Shown here: piece after piece, positions 15,271 to 24,659 of the stretch
Layout of the letters: each line of letters starts with the position of its first letter
How positions within the stretch are numbered: position 1 is the stretch's first letter
Assembly: GCA_005402585.1 (NCBI GenBank)
Contig: BIFP01000035.1
Coordinates: 124,001-188,000 of the forward strand
Length of the DNA: 64,000 nt
DNA from: Micromonosporaceae bacterium KJ-029
Lineage (GTDB): Bacteria; Actinomycetota; Actinomycetes; Mycobacteriales; Micromonosporaceae
Direction: 5' to 3'
Made by a program: the position numbers and the translations under genes
The notes under the pieces: generated by a model
Databases searched by the model: none
Seen by the model: only the letters and a program-made list of their open reading frames with translations
What the model was told of the DNA's origin: nothing

Positions 15271-17655
15271 ATGGAGTACACCGCGGATTCCGACATCGAC
15301 CTGACTACCGCCACGGACGCGGCGCGGTTCGTGGCACTGCTGCGGCGGGTACGCGACCAGTCGGGCCTCCCGTACCGACTCATCGCGCGGCGCGCCGACG
15401 CCAACGGCGACGTGCTTCCCGCCAGTACGCTCGCCACGATGCTCGGCCGGTCGACGCTTCCCCGCCGAGACCTCGTCGTCGCGCTGCTCAAGGCGTGCGA
15501 CGTGCCGTCCGCCCGACAGGCGCGGTGGCTCGACACCTGGCGTCGCCTCGCCGCCGACCGGCATCTCCCCCGCGACCCGCAGCCACCGGACGCGGCCTCG
15601 CCCCGGTCCCCCACCACCGTCCCCGCGCCGAGGTCACGACCCGGCGACACCACCGAGACCATCGGCGCCAGGTCGACGGACGGCGGGCAGACCGATCCGC
15701 CGGCGATTCCGGCTCACCCGGTCCCGTTCCAGCTGCCACCACCGTCACCGACGCTGGTCGGCCGCGACGACGAACTCTCGCGGGTACAGGCCGCCCTCGC
15801 GCCGGACCACGCCGTCCTCGCCCTGGTCGGGCCGGGCGGTATCGGCAAGTCCGCACTGGCCCTGCACGGCGCGCACCGAGCCGCCACCCGTTTTCCGGAC
15901 GGCTGTCTCTACGTCGACCTGCACGGCGCGAGCGCCGGCATCGCACCCGCCGACCCGGCGGACGTGCTGGCGCGATTCCTGCACGCGCTGGGCGTCCGCT
16001 CGGCGCCGCCCTCGATCGAGGAGGCGAGCGCGCTGTTCCGGTCGGCCACCGCCGGGCGCTCCCTGCTCGTCGTGCTGGACAACGCCGCGTCGGCGGCGCA
16101 GGTCCGCCTGCTGCTGCCCAGCGGAGCCCGGTGCGCGACCGTGGTGACCAGCCGGTGGAAGCTCACCGACCTCGACGCCAGCGCCCGGATCGCGTTACGT
16201 CCCCTGCCGGTGCACGCCGCGCGGGCACTTTTGGAGCATCTGTGCGGGGCGGACCGGGTCGCCGCCACCCCCACTGCCGTCGAAGCGATCATCGAGCTGT
16301 GTGGCGGGCTGCCCCTGGCGCTACGCATCATCGGGGCACGCGCGGCCACTCGGCCGGACGGCAGCGGACTCACCACCCTCGCCAGCCGTATCACCGACCA
16401 CCGCCGCCACCTCGACGAGCTTCAGGTCGGGGACCTGTCGGTCCGCACCAGCATCCGGCTGGGCTACCGCACCTTCGGCGAAGCCGACGACGAGGGGCGC
16501 CGGCAGGCGGCGCGGTTGTTCCGGCTCGCCTCGCTGCCGGACTGGACCGAGACCACCGCCGCCGGCTGTGCGGTACTGCTGGCCGCCCCGGTCGACCAGG
16601 TGGAGTGGGCGCTGGAGCAGTTGGTCGACGCCCACCTGGTGGAGCCGGCCGGCGACGAGCGGTACCGGTTCCACGACAGCGTCCGGATCTTCGCCCGGGA
16701 GCAGGCCACCGCGGCAGATCCGGCGGACGATCGAGCCGAGGCGCTACGCCGCCTGGCCACCGCCTTCTTCGCCGCGGCGGCGACGGCCGCGGAGCTGCTC
16801 TTCCAGCACGACGCGCTGCCCTACGACGCCCTGCGGCACCCGGACGGGAACCTGCTGCTGGGGCAGGCGAACGTGGAGCGGGCCTGGCGATGGTTGGAGT
16901 GCGAGCGGACGAACCTGTTGATGATCGCCGGCCAGCAGCTCGACGCGGGCGACAGCCTGCACCAAGTACACAGCCTCGGCCTGGTCGTCGCCAAGTATCT
17001 CGACTACGCCGGCCACTTCGGCGAGCAGGAACGGTTCGGGCAGCTGGCGGTCGCCGCCGCCGAGCGGCTCGGCGACCGACCGGGCACCGCGAAGGCGCTC
17101 AACGTACTGGCCATCGCCATGCTGCGGCACAACCGACTGGCGAACGGCATCACCATGCTGGAGCGGGCCCTGGCCACGCAGCGCGACCTCGGCGACCAGG
17201 CAGGCACTGCGACCTGCCTGAACAACCTGGGCAACGCCTACCGGGACAGCGGCGACCTCGAAACGGCGCTTCGGTGCCTGCGGGAGACGCTGAGCATCCG
17301 ACAGTCGCTGGGCGACCGGTACAAGGTGGGCTCCACCCTGGACAACATCGGCATCGTGCTGCGCCGCCTCGGCGACATCGCTGGCGCCCTACGCCATCAC
17401 GAGGCGGGCCTGGCGATCACCCGGGAACTCGGCGACCAGCATCGGGAAAGTCTCATGCTGACCAATCTCGCCGAGACCGAGCACCTGGCCGGCAACCACG
17501 TCGAGGCGCTGAGCCACGCCCGAGCGGCACTGATGCTCTGCCACGAGCTGGGCAACGTCCGCGGCTGCGGCCTGGCCCTGCGGTTGATGGAGAAGGCGTA
17601 CGCCGCTCGCCGCGGTTCCGGCAGTTCGACCAGGCGGCCGAGCGTCACCGGCTAA
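15271..17655 (+). CDS. XRE-type helix-turn-helix / NB-ARC / TPR regulator (AfsR-like architecture)
   Basis: The 794-residue protein has an N-terminal helix-turn-helix region (about 10-80) and a Pro/Arg-rich linker. An NB-ARC P-loop ATPase follows, with GPGGIGKSALA near residue 190 and LLVVLDNA. C-terminal tetratricopeptide repeats (about 600-770) are recognisable by repeated LNNLGNAY and GD-LETAL units. The ATG at 15271 follows GGGGAC; an in-frame upstream start at 15238 lacks a site. The architecture matches AfsR-type regulators, except that the DNA-binding part is XRE-like rather than a SARP domain. It is the best candidate to bind the CCGAAC repeats in this locus. Its end overlaps the convergent MFS gene by 11 bp. 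Confidence 0.85.
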   Translation: MEYTADSDIDLTTATDAARFVALLRRVRDQSGLPYRLIARRADANGDVLPASTLATMLGRSTLPRRDLVVALLKACDVPSARQARWLDTWRRLAADRHLPRDPQPPDAASPRSPTTVPAPRSRPGDTTETIGARSTDGGQTDPPAIPAHPVPFQLPPPSPTLVGRDDELSRVQAALAPDHAVLALVGPGGIGKSALALHGAHRAATRFPDGCLYVDLHGASAGIAPADPADVLARFLHALGVRSAPPSIEEASALFRSATAGRSLLVVLDNAASAAQVRLLLPSGARCATVVTSRWKLTDLDASARIALRPLPVHAARALLEHLCGADRVAATPTAVEAIIELCGGLPLALRIIGARAATRPDGSGLTTLASRITDHRRHLDELQVGDLSVRTSIRLGYRTFGEADDEGRRQAARLFRLASLPDWTETTAAGCAVLLAAPVDQVEWALEQLVDAHLVEPAGDERYRFHDSVRIFAREQATAADPADDRAEALRRLATAFFAAAATAAELLFQHDALPYDALRHPDGNLLLGQANVERAWRWLECERTNLLMIAGQQLDAGDSLHQVHSLGLVVAKYLDYAGHFGEQERFGQLAVAAAERLGDRPGTAKALNVLAIAMLRHNRLANGITMLERALATQRDLGDQAGTATCLNNLGNAYRDSGDLETALRCLRETLSIRQSLGDRYKVGSTLDNIGIVLRRLGDIAGALRHHEAGLAITRELGDQHRESLMLTNLAETEHLAGNHVEALSHARAALMLCHELGNVRGCGLALRLMEKAYAARRGSGSSTRRPSVTG

Positions 17656-18853
17656 CTGGCGTGGGTGCCGGTGACCGTGGTGGTACCGGCCGCGTGTGAC
17701 GCAGACCCCGGGTGAGCAGCAGCGTCACGACCAACGACAGACCCGCCAACAACCCCACCGCCTGGTACGCCGGCAGAACGTCCGCGACCGCCCCGGCCAA
17801 CGCCGCGAACACCGCCTGCCCGGTCAACATGCCGTTCTGTTGCAGGCCGAGCACCTGACCACGGGCCGGCTCCGGAGAGTGCGCGATCAGCCGCTCCTGC
17901 AACGGAAGAGAGACCGCGAACCCGACCGAGGCGACCAGCGCGACGAGCATCGCCAGCGGCAACTCCGGCCGCAGCAGGAAGACCAGGTACGGCAGCGGAA
18001 GCAGCAGCCGCAACGGCAGGACGCACCGCTGGCGCGCGGTCGCCGACAGGAACCGCCCCACCAGCACGTCCCCGGCGAGCATGCCAAGGGCACCGGCGGC
18101 GAAGAGGAAACCGGCCCGATCCCCGGCGTACGGCAGGAACAACGCCTCGCAGCCGACCACCAGACCGTTGGGCAGCCACAGGTTGAGATAGAGCGATCGA
18201 CGCCCCGGATCCGCCCACAGCTCCCGATTGATCCGCAACGTGCGCGCCGTCGAGGTCGGCGCACCTGCCCGCGCCGGCCGCTCCCGCAGACCGAACCAGG
18301 TCACCGCCACCGCCGCCGCCCGCAACGCGGTGGCGACCAGGAACACCTGGTACGGACTCAACCAGACCAGCATCACCCCGCCCAGGCCGAATCCGGCGAT
18401 CTGCATGACGCCGACACTGGCGTTCATCGTGGACCGCCCCAACACGTACGCACCGGCCGGCAGGATGTCGTTGATCAATGCGAACCGGGCGCCGCCCGTG
18501 ATCGACCCGACGTACGCGACGAGCAGGATGACAGCGAACCGGACCCACAACGGCAATCCGGGGACAGCTTGCAGCGCCGCCCCGGCGAGGGCGACCCACG
18601 CGGCGACGGTCAATGCCCGCCTCGGTGGCAGGCTGTCCGCGGCCGAGAGCAACGTCAGGCTGCCGAGCACGCTGGCCAGCGGCGCCCCGAACATGCTCAA
18701 CGCGGTGAGCAACGCCGAACCGGTCGCGGCGTACGTCAACGAACCGAGGGCCAACGCCGAGCTCGTGTGCGCGGCGATGCCCGCGCAGTTGGCCACAAAG
18801 AGATTACGAAATTCGGGGACGGCAAACAGATCCGAGTAGGTCCTCACGACCAT
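17645..18853 (-). CDS. MFS transporter
   Basis: A membrane protein of 402 residues with about 12 hydrophobic segments and an MFS-type loop after helix 2 (SAADSLPPRRAL). N-terminal DLFAVPEFRNLFVAN resembles the start of the other MFS in the locus (VFAVREYRHLFGAY), suggesting the two are related. It is divergent from a winged-helix regulator across 53 bp, so it is probably controlled by that regulator rather than by the CCGAAC repeats. It may be a drug-efflux pump. Confidence 0.85.
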   Translation of the reverse strand: MVVRTYSDLFAVPEFRNLFVANCAGIAAHTSSALALGSLTYAATGSALLTALSMFGAPLASVLGSLTLLSAADSLPPRRALTVAAWVALAGAALQAVPGLPLWVRFAVILLVAYVGSITGGARFALINDILPAGAYVLGRSTMNASVGVMQIAGFGLGGVMLVWLSPYQVFLVATALRAAAVAVTWFGLRERPARAGAPTSTARTLRINRELWADPGRRSLYLNLWLPNGLVVGCEALFLPYAGDRAGFLFAAGALGMLAGDVLVGRFLSATARQRCVLPLRLLLPLPYLVFLLRPELPLAMLVALVASVGFAVSLPLQERLIAHSPEPARGQVLGLQQNGMLTGQAVFAALAGAVADVLPAYQAVGLLAGLSLVVTLLLTRGLRHTRPVPPRSPAPTPVSR

Positions 18854-18879
18854 GATCCTCGTGCCGCGTCAAGCAGGCC

Positions 18880-18893
18880 CCGTAGAGTTACGG
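18880..18893. promoter_or_regulatory. Possible operator between MFS and winged-helix regulator
   Basis: The inverted repeat CCGTA-GAGT-TACGG lies in the 53-bp divergent gap, 14 bp before the regulator start. Position fits autoregulation and MFS control, but the arms are only 5 bp. Confidence 0.3.
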
Positions 18894-18906
18894 CTGGAGG
18901 CGAAAC

Positions 18907-19878
18907 ATGTCCGTTTGGCAAGTACCGGTGGATCTGCTCGCACGCAGCCGATTCACCATCTCGCCGATGACCGACACCGTCGCGGCGCTACGCGCACTGC
19001 ACAGCCCGCGCCGCCCGTGGCAGCATGCCTGGCGACATCCGTATCTCGCGGCGTACCAGCGGATGCTGGCCCGGCGACCGGTGGTCCGGGCGCTGCTCGC
19101 GGCGGCGTTCCAGCCACGATGGACGGCCGACTTTCTCACCCTGCCTCCTGCGGCGGCCGCCCCGACCTTCGCCGAGGAACTGGCGGCCGTCGCCGGACGC
19201 CCCGACGAGCAGATCCGCGCCGACCTACGCGCGACCCGCCCAGGGCCGCTCGCCGACATCCTGCGCACCGACGGGCTGACCGAACAGGCCGTGTACCTGC
19301 TCGACTGGGTCTGGACGCACACCGTGCGGCCGGAGTGGCCGGAGCGGGAACGCCGGCTGAGGGCCGACATCGTGGCCCGCACCGCCCGGCTCAGTGCCCA
19401 CGGCTGGGCCGGCGTCCTCGCCGACTTCAACTGCAGCGCACGGTGGCTCGGTGACGGCTACCTCCAGGTCAACGACTACCCGGCACCGCCACTGCCACTC
19501 GACCAGGCCGAACAACTGGTGTTCGTCCCGGCGCACTGCGCCCGGGGCTGGGTGGTGTGGGACCAGCCAACCAGATTCGGCATGGTCTACCCCGCCAGCG
19601 GCATCCTCGCCGACGCCGACCCACGGATACCGGGTGGGCTGAATCGACTGATCGGCCCGAACCGCGCGGTGATCCTCGTCCGCCTGGCCACCCCGCTCAG
19701 CACCTCACACCTGACCGCCGTCACCGGACTGTCCCTGGGCGCGGTCGGCGACCACCTACGGGTGCTGCTCGAAGCCGGCCTGATAACCAAACGCCGGTCA
19801 GGACGGGAAGTGCTCTACTGGCACACCCCCCTCGGCGCCGCCCTGGCCGGCGGACAACCGGAACCGGCAACGCCATAG
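18907..19878 (+). CDS. ArsR-type winged-helix regulator (DUF5937-like)
   Basis: This 323-residue protein carries a C-terminal winged-helix domain (about 240-315: LTAVTGLSLGAVGDHLRVLLEAGLI). The long N-terminal domain starts with a positionally conserved VDLLARSRFTISPM block, as in DUF5937-type actinomycete regulators. GGAGG lies 7 nt before the ATG. It is divergent from an MFS gene and likely represses it. The 335-residue protein at 21.7 kb has the same layout (FTESDLVRFRLA, C-terminal winged helix) and is a paralogue. Confidence 0.8.
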   Translation: MSVWQVPVDLLARSRFTISPMTDTVAALRALHSPRRPWQHAWRHPYLAAYQRMLARRPVVRALLAAAFQPRWTADFLTLPPAAAAPTFAEELAAVAGRPDEQIRADLRATRPGPLADILRTDGLTEQAVYLLDWVWTHTVRPEWPERERRLRADIVARTARLSAHGWAGVLADFNCSARWLGDGYLQVNDYPAPPLPLDQAEQLVFVPAHCARGWVVWDQPTRFGMVYPASGILADADPRIPGGLNRLIGPNRAVILVRLATPLSTSHLTAVTGLSLGAVGDHLRVLLEAGLITKRRSGREVLYWHTPLGAALAGGQPEPATP

Positions 19879-19966
19879 TCGGCGAGCCGATCGGCGCTAC
19901 CGCCGAGTCTGGTCGCCCTTCAGTACCCTGACGACGAATATCGATGGGTTCAACATGGGAGGACCG

Positions 19967-20827
19967 GTGGGTGGAAAGGCACGTCGGCTTGCCGCCGGCA
20001 TAATGGGGTTGCTGATTGGCTCGGCCGTCGGGATCGCACCGGCGGTTGGCGTGCCTGCGGGCGCGAACGAACCGGATTCGGTGGTGCCACTGATCATCGG
20101 GGGACGGGACGCGACCCAGCCCTATCCCCCGATAGCCTCGCTCCAACTGGACCGCAACGGCACCTTCGGCCATCACTGCGGTGCGGTTCTGATCCACCCG
20201 AAGCACGTCGTGACCGCCGCGCACTGCGTGACGGATGGCGTACCGGCGCCGGTCGACCCCGCGACGCTGCGGATACGTATCGGTTCCGCCGAACACGCGG
20301 CCGGCGGGCGGATCGTGGCCGTGACGGAGGTCGTGCCGCATCCGGCATGGGACTGGAACACCGGTGACGATCCCGCCGCGGACATCGCCGTACTCCGCCT
20401 GGCCGCCCCGGTGTGGCTGCCGCGCTACCCGATCGCCGGCCGGGCGCCCAAGGTCGGAACCACGGTGCGGGAACTCGGCTGGGGCACCACCACGCCCACC
20501 TTCGGAGCGCCGTTGCCCGCCACGTTGCAGCAACTGGACCGCTGGGTGCTACCACCCGGGGAATGCGCCGGCGGGCGTATCACAGCTGGTGAGATCTGCA
20601 TCGGTGGAGCCGACGGCGGCCCCTGTTTCGGTGACAGCGGCGGGCCAGGGCTGCGCCGGATCGGCGGTGTCTGGTCGGTGGTGGGCGGCGTCAGCCGGGT
20701 CGGTGTGGACTGGCAGAGCGGAACATACTGTGGGGTGCAGGTGATCTACACCGACCTCTCGTTCTACCGGTCCTGGCTCTGGACGGTGGTACACCACAAC
20801 CAACACAGCTGGCCGCTCGCCAACTGA
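19967..20827 (+). CDS. Secreted trypsin-like serine protease
   Basis: A 286-residue chymotrypsin-fold (S1) protease. An N-terminal signal peptide (KARRLAAGIMGLL onward) is followed by a mature start near IIGG. The triad is visible: TAAHC (His), DIAVLRL (Asp) and GDSGGP (Ser). The GTG at 19967 is preferred: GGAGGACCG directly precedes it, and the identical block precedes the GTG of the DUF427 gene at 51.9 kb. The ATG at 19955 would overlap this site. It is secreted and stands alone, so substrate is unknown. Confidence 0.9.
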   Translation: MGGKARRLAAGIMGLLIGSAVGIAPAVGVPAGANEPDSVVPLIIGGRDATQPYPPIASLQLDRNGTFGHHCGAVLIHPKHVVTAAHCVTDGVPAPVDPATLRIRIGSAEHAAGGRIVAVTEVVPHPAWDWNTGDDPAADIAVLRLAAPVWLPRYPIAGRAPKVGTTVRELGWGTTTPTFGAPLPATLQQLDRWVLPPGECAGGRITAGEICIGGADGGPCFGDSGGPGLRRIGGVWSVVGGVSRVGVDWQSGTYCGVQVIYTDLSFYRSWLWTVVHHNQHSWPLAN

Positions 20828-20912
20828 TCGGGCGTGACCTGCACCGTCGGGCCGCCCCGAGTGGCTCGGAGCGGCCCGACGGTGGATGAACGCGACGGTC
20901 GCCCTACGGGCC

Positions 20913-21401
20913 CTACAGCCAGTCGCCGTAGTGGGTGCCGCTGCTGGTGACCGCGACCGCCCGGCTGTAGTAGGCGGACGAGTACATCCCCGACCAGCCG
21001 GTGTTGCCACGCCAGACCACATTCTGGCGGACGTTACCCGCAGTCAACCTGGTCTCCAGGTAGGCGCCGAAGGACGCGACGTTGCCCGAGACATAGGTGG
21101 CGCGGACCCACACCGCCCGGCACGTCGGGGAGTACCGGTGCTCGACCCGGTAGCCCATGTACGTCCACTCGTCGAAGTTGGACGCACCGACCGCGCAGCC
21201 CGTCGCCTGCGGGTCCTTGTAGTTGCAGGCGTTGCCGGAGCAGGTGGCCAGAATGCTCGTCGGCTGCTCGGTGGATGACGTCGCCGAGGCGGGAGCGGCG
21301 TGCAGTACGCCGGCGGCCAGGACGAAGGCGAGGACCAGCAGCCGAAGGCCGGTCTTCAGGAGGGTGGCCGAGCGGTACGCCGCTCGCGTTCTCGTGTGCA
21401 T
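20913..21401 (-). CDS. Secreted DUF2690 protein
   Basis: The 162-residue protein has a signal peptide (about 1-40, ending APASA). A mature part of about 115 residues has four cysteines (CSGNACNYKDPQATGC and SPTCRAVW) and a Tyr-rich end, matching the DUF2690 pattern of actinomycetes. The ATG at 21401 has GAAAGG and GAAGAG upstream; longer in-frame extensions look non-coding. Function is unknown. It is divergent from a winged-helix regulator. Confidence 0.75.
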   Translation of the reverse strand: MHTRTRAAYRSATLLKTGLRLLVLAFVLAAGVLHAAPASATSSTEQPTSILATCSGNACNYKDPQATGCAVGASNFDEWTYMGYRVEHRYSPTCRAVWVRATYVSGNVASFGAYLETRLTAGNVRQNVVWRGNTGWSGMYSSAYYSRAVAVTSSGTHYGDWL

Positions 21402-21735
21402 CTCTTCGTACCTTTCGTTGGAGTGCCGTTGAGATCTCGGTTCGTTCGGGAACCGGCCAGCGGCCGACGCGCTCGGCTCGCCACTGGCTCGCATCGGTCC
21501 CAGGCTCGCCCGACGCCACTCCCGATGGCGACGCCTTTCGACGGAGGTGCAAACCTCACGATCGATGGCCGGGCCAGAACTGGCCGAACCAGTCCGTCCC
21601 ATATGGCCGACCACGCTGAATCACGATCAGACCTTGACGCGTCGCATTGCCGACGAAAAGACGACGATCAATCAGGTTGCGAAGTTGGTGAGCGCGGACC
21701 AAGCTGATACCTCAACGGCCTGGGGGAAACCAGTA
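21402..21735. other. Divergent intergenic region, no gene seen
   Basis: This 334-bp gap separates the DUF2690 gene from the winged-helix regulator. Open frames cross it but none has a ribosome site or protein-like composition. A TTGACG element around 21635 may be part of a promoter. Nothing else stands out. Confidence 0.4.
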
Positions 21736-22743
21736 ATGATCCGTTTCCATTTCACCGAGAGTGATCTGGTCCGTTTCCGGCTGGCCAGCGGTCCTGACCC
21801 GATGTGGGAAACCCTGCTCAGCCTGCACCTGCTGCAGGGCCGGGCCGGAGGGTTGGTCTTCCGCCAGTGGCGACACGCGGTGCGGCGGCGGCTGTCCCCG
21901 ACCCTGCGGCCACTGCTCGAGCTGACCCCGCCGTACGGGTACTCACCGGACTTCCTCACCCCGACCGCCGGCGCCGACGGGCTGGACGCCGGGATCGAGG
22001 CGCTGCTCGCCACCTCACGGCATCGGCTCCGCGCCGACCTGCGCCACCTCGCCGCGTACCGTCCGGCATCGAGCTGGACCAAGTCACTGGCCGACGGTGA
22101 GCGCGACAGCCTCCGCCTGCTCGCCGCCACCGTACGCGACTACCACCGCCTGGCAGTGGCTCCGTACGCACGCTGGATCCAGGCCGCGACCGACGCCGAA
22201 CGGGTCGCCCGCACCCGGATCCTGGCCACAATGGGTGTCGAGGGCATGATCAGTTCGCTCCACCCCGACCTGCGGTGGCGGCCACCGGTGCTCGAGGTGC
22301 ACGGCTTCCGGGTCACCCGGGACGTCTACCTCGACGGACGGGGACTGAGCCTGATCCCGTCGTTCTTCTGCTGGGAACAACCGACCCTGCTGCGGGAACC
22401 CGACCGGCGACCCGTGCTGGTCTATCCGGTGGCGGACCGGCTCGGCCCGATGGGGGCGACGACAGCCAACCCGGCCTCTTCACCCGACGCGCCACTGGTC
22501 GCCCTGCTCGGGCCGACCAGGGCCGCCGTCCTGGAGGCAGTCGACGCGGGCTGCACCACCACCGAGTTGGCGCGGCGGGTCGGTGTTTCCCTGGCCACCG
22601 CCAGCCGGCACGCGAGCGTACTGCGCGACGCGGGGCTGATCAGCACCCGGCGGTTCGGCGGATCGGTACTGCACAGCCTGCGCCCACTCGGAACGGAGAT
22701 CCTCGGCACGGCTCGGACCGGCGCCGGGGCACGCAACGGGTAA
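21736..22743 (+). CDS. ArsR-type winged-helix regulator (paralogue of 18.9 kb gene)
   Basis: A 335-residue regulator. C-terminal helix-turn-helix: CTTTELARRVGVSLATASRHASVLRDAGLI (split here as about residues 272-300). The N-terminal region MIRFHFTESDLVRFRLASG and the HLLQGRAGGLVF block resemble the DUF5937-like family. The ATG at 21736 follows TGGGGGAA. Its target is unknown; the divergent neighbour is the secreted DUF2690 protein. Confidence 0.75.
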   Translation: MIRFHFTESDLVRFRLASGPDPMWETLLSLHLLQGRAGGLVFRQWRHAVRRRLSPTLRPLLELTPPYGYSPDFLTPTAGADGLDAGIEALLATSRHRLRADLRHLAAYRPASSWTKSLADGERDSLRLLAATVRDYHRLAVAPYARWIQAATDAERVARTRILATMGVEGMISSLHPDLRWRPPVLEVHGFRVTRDVYLDGRGLSLIPSFFCWEQPTLLREPDRRPVLVYPVADRLGPMGATTANPASSPDAPLVALLGPTRAAVLEAVDAGCTTTELARRVGVSLATASRHASVLRDAGLISTRRFGGSVLHSLRPLGTEILGTARTGAGARNG

Positions 22744-22820
22744 GGGGCGCTCCGGCCATCCGGGACGCTCGGGCGGTCACGTTCTCCGGACGTCGCGGCA
22801 CGGCTCCCGAGGCGCCCTGG

Positions 22821-22975
22821 TCAGGGTCCGTCGGCGTGGGCCGCGAGCGCGGGGAGCGTCACGGTCACGACGAGTTCGCCGCCGTCGCGGGGCACGGCGT
22901 ACACCTCGCCCCCGTGGTTGCGGGCGACCGAGCACGCCTGGTCAGCCGGTCCGTCGTTGTCGCTTGAGGTCCGGC
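22821..22975 (-). pseudogene. Remnant of a histidine-kinase ATPase C-terminus
   Basis: The minus strand reads about 45 residues, including ARNHGGEVYAVPRDGG and VVTVTLPA, before a stop at 22821. That is the pattern of the last part of a HATPase_c domain. No start codon, N, G1 or G2 boxes are present upstream, where the NAD kinase gene follows within about 50 bp. It is probably the tail of a deleted sensor kinase. The match is short and read by eye. Confidence 0.35.
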
Positions 22976-23027
22976 GTCCGTGGATGGTTCTGGCCACGGC
23001 CCACTGACAGGTTGCGGCGCTGGCCGG

Positions 23028-24020
23028 TCAGGCGGCGGGAGCAGCGTCCGGAGGCCTCGGCGGTGGACTCGACCCGCCCCCGAACCGCCCGGCCTTGAGC
23101 TGTTCGGCCCTGAACTGCTCGGCCCGTTCCCGCAGTTGCGGCGGTACGAGTTCGAGGAGCTGGTCGGGTCGCAACGGAAGGTCGAGCAGGCTCAGCTTGA
23201 CTCGTTGGCGCTGCTCGTGGAGCGCCGGCTCGAACCGTACGACGTTGACCGCGTCCGCAATGAGACGCAGGCTCAGCCCGGTGCCCGGCCCGAGTAGGCC
23301 GACCGGCGTTCCGTCGGCGGTGAACCGCAGGGACGTCCGGTCCGACGGGTTGTGGAACTCCACGGCGTCACTGCCGCCGAGCACCACCGAGCGGTTGATG
23401 CCGGACATGGGCGCCACGGGGGTCAGGGTGATCGAGGGGGCCGACGGTGAGATGACCGGCCCGCCGGCCGCGTAGTTGTAGGCCGTCGAGCCGGTCGGCG
23501 TGCACGCGATGACGGCGTCGCCGCGGTAGTAGCCGTGCCGAGCGTTGTTGACGACCAGGTCGACCATCACGCTCTGCAATGACTCGAAGGCGGTTATCAC
23601 GATGTCGTTGAAGGCGGTGCAGGCCTCGTCGTCGGTGCGGACCTGGAAGCAGCTGTGGGGTTCCAGCGTGTAGTCACCGGCCACCATCCGGTCCAACGCC
23701 TTCTCCAACCCCTCGGGCAGGACCTCCACGAGGAAGCCGATATCGCCGTAGTTGACCCCGAGAACCGGCGTCGGTCGTCCGACGACCAGGCGCATGGCAC
23801 CGAGCATCGTGCCGTCGCCACCCAGGCTCACCACCGCGTCGAGCCGGTCCACGAACGCGTCGGCCGCCACCGCCTCGACGTCCGGCCCGACCCGCGGCGC
23901 ATCGGCCTCCCGGACCAGCAGCCTGCCCCCGTACCGGTGCACGAACCGACTGATCATCCTCACCGAGTCGAGAACCGGTTTGAACGGGTGGACCACCAAC
24001 CCGACCGTGTAACGCCCCAT
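23028..24020 (-). CDS. nadK: NAD(+) kinase
   Basis: The 330-residue enzyme phosphorylates NAD(H) to NADP(H) with ATP. Motifs are SLGGDGTML near residue 65 (Asp is catalytic), the AFNDIVI block near 140 and CTPTGSTAYNYAAGGP near 172. The N-terminal MGRYTVGLVVHP fits the family start. The Pro/Gly-rich tail (about 300-330) is extra. No neighbour is functionally linked; actinomycetes often carry more than one copy, so this may not be the only one. Confidence 0.9.
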   Translation of the reverse strand: MGRYTVGLVVHPFKPVLDSVRMISRFVHRYGGRLLVREADAPRVGPDVEAVAADAFVDRLDAVVSLGGDGTMLGAMRLVVGRPTPVLGVNYGDIGFLVEVLPEGLEKALDRMVAGDYTLEPHSCFQVRTDDEACTAFNDIVITAFESLQSVMVDLVVNNARHGYYRGDAVIACTPTGSTAYNYAAGGPVISPSAPSITLTPVAPMSGINRSVVLGGSDAVEFHNPSDRTSLRFTADGTPVGLLGPGTGLSLRLIADAVNVVRFEPALHEQRQRVKLSLLDLPLRPDQLLELVPPQLRERAEQFRAEQLKAGRFGGGSSPPPRPPDAAPAA

Positions 24021-24092
24021 GCTGCCATCATCTCCCCGGCGGTGTCCGAGCTGGCCTGGAAGAACGGAATCGGGGACGCACGGAGCCGGGCG

Positions 24093-24659
24093 TCAGCGCA
24101 CGAGCCGATCGACGAACGCCGTCAGCGCCTCGTCCGGAGTGAGGTCGGCGTCGATGGACGTGGTGAGCAGGTCGAGCAGCAGCCCGTCCATCGCGTAGTG
24201 CAGCAGCGCGATCTCGACGGCCCCGCCGGGTAGGCCCGTCGTCAGGTGGAAGGCGACGTCGTCGCGGTAGCCCTGGCGCAGGGTCGCGCCCAGGATCTCC
24301 GCCAACCCCGGTCGCCGCGCCGCCTCCAGCCGCAGCTCGATCAGCGCCCGGGTCAGGTCGGGCTGTGCGGTCGTGCGCTCAAGGATGTATCGCAGGTAAT
24401 CGACGAACAGTTCACGACTGGGCGTCCGGCCGGCGAGTTTCGCGACGATCGCCTCGTCGGGTGCGAACCGCTCCATGATCCGCTCGCCGAGGGCGCCGAG
24501 CAGCGCGTCGCGCGAACGGAAATAGTTGGACGCGGTGCCGATCGGTACGCCCGCCTCGGTGTCCACCGCACGGTGGGTGAGGCCCCGGGCGCCCGCCTCG
24601 GCGAGCACCCGCAGCCCGGCGTCGGCCAGCAGGCGGCGGCGCTCCGGATTACGTGCCAT
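24093..24659 (-). CDS. TetR-family regulator
   Basis: The 188-residue protein has an N-terminal TetR helix-turn-helix: GLTHRAVDTEAGVPIGTASNYF region at residues 25-48. The ligand domain is of the TetR_C type. The ATG at 24659 overlaps on the opposite strand the first codon of a truncated reductase ORF, sharing the bases CATG. The regulator therefore probably moved in or was left when the reductase gene lost its N-terminal half. Confidence 0.85.
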   Translation of the reverse strand: MARNPERRRLLADAGLRVLAEAGARGLTHRAVDTEAGVPIGTASNYFRSRDALLGALGERIMERFAPDEAIVAKLAGRTPSRELFVDYLRYILERTTAQPDLTRALIELRLEAARRPGLAEILGATLRQGYRDDVAFHLTTGLPGGAVEIALLHYAMDGLLLDLLTTSIDADLTPDEALTAFVDRLVR

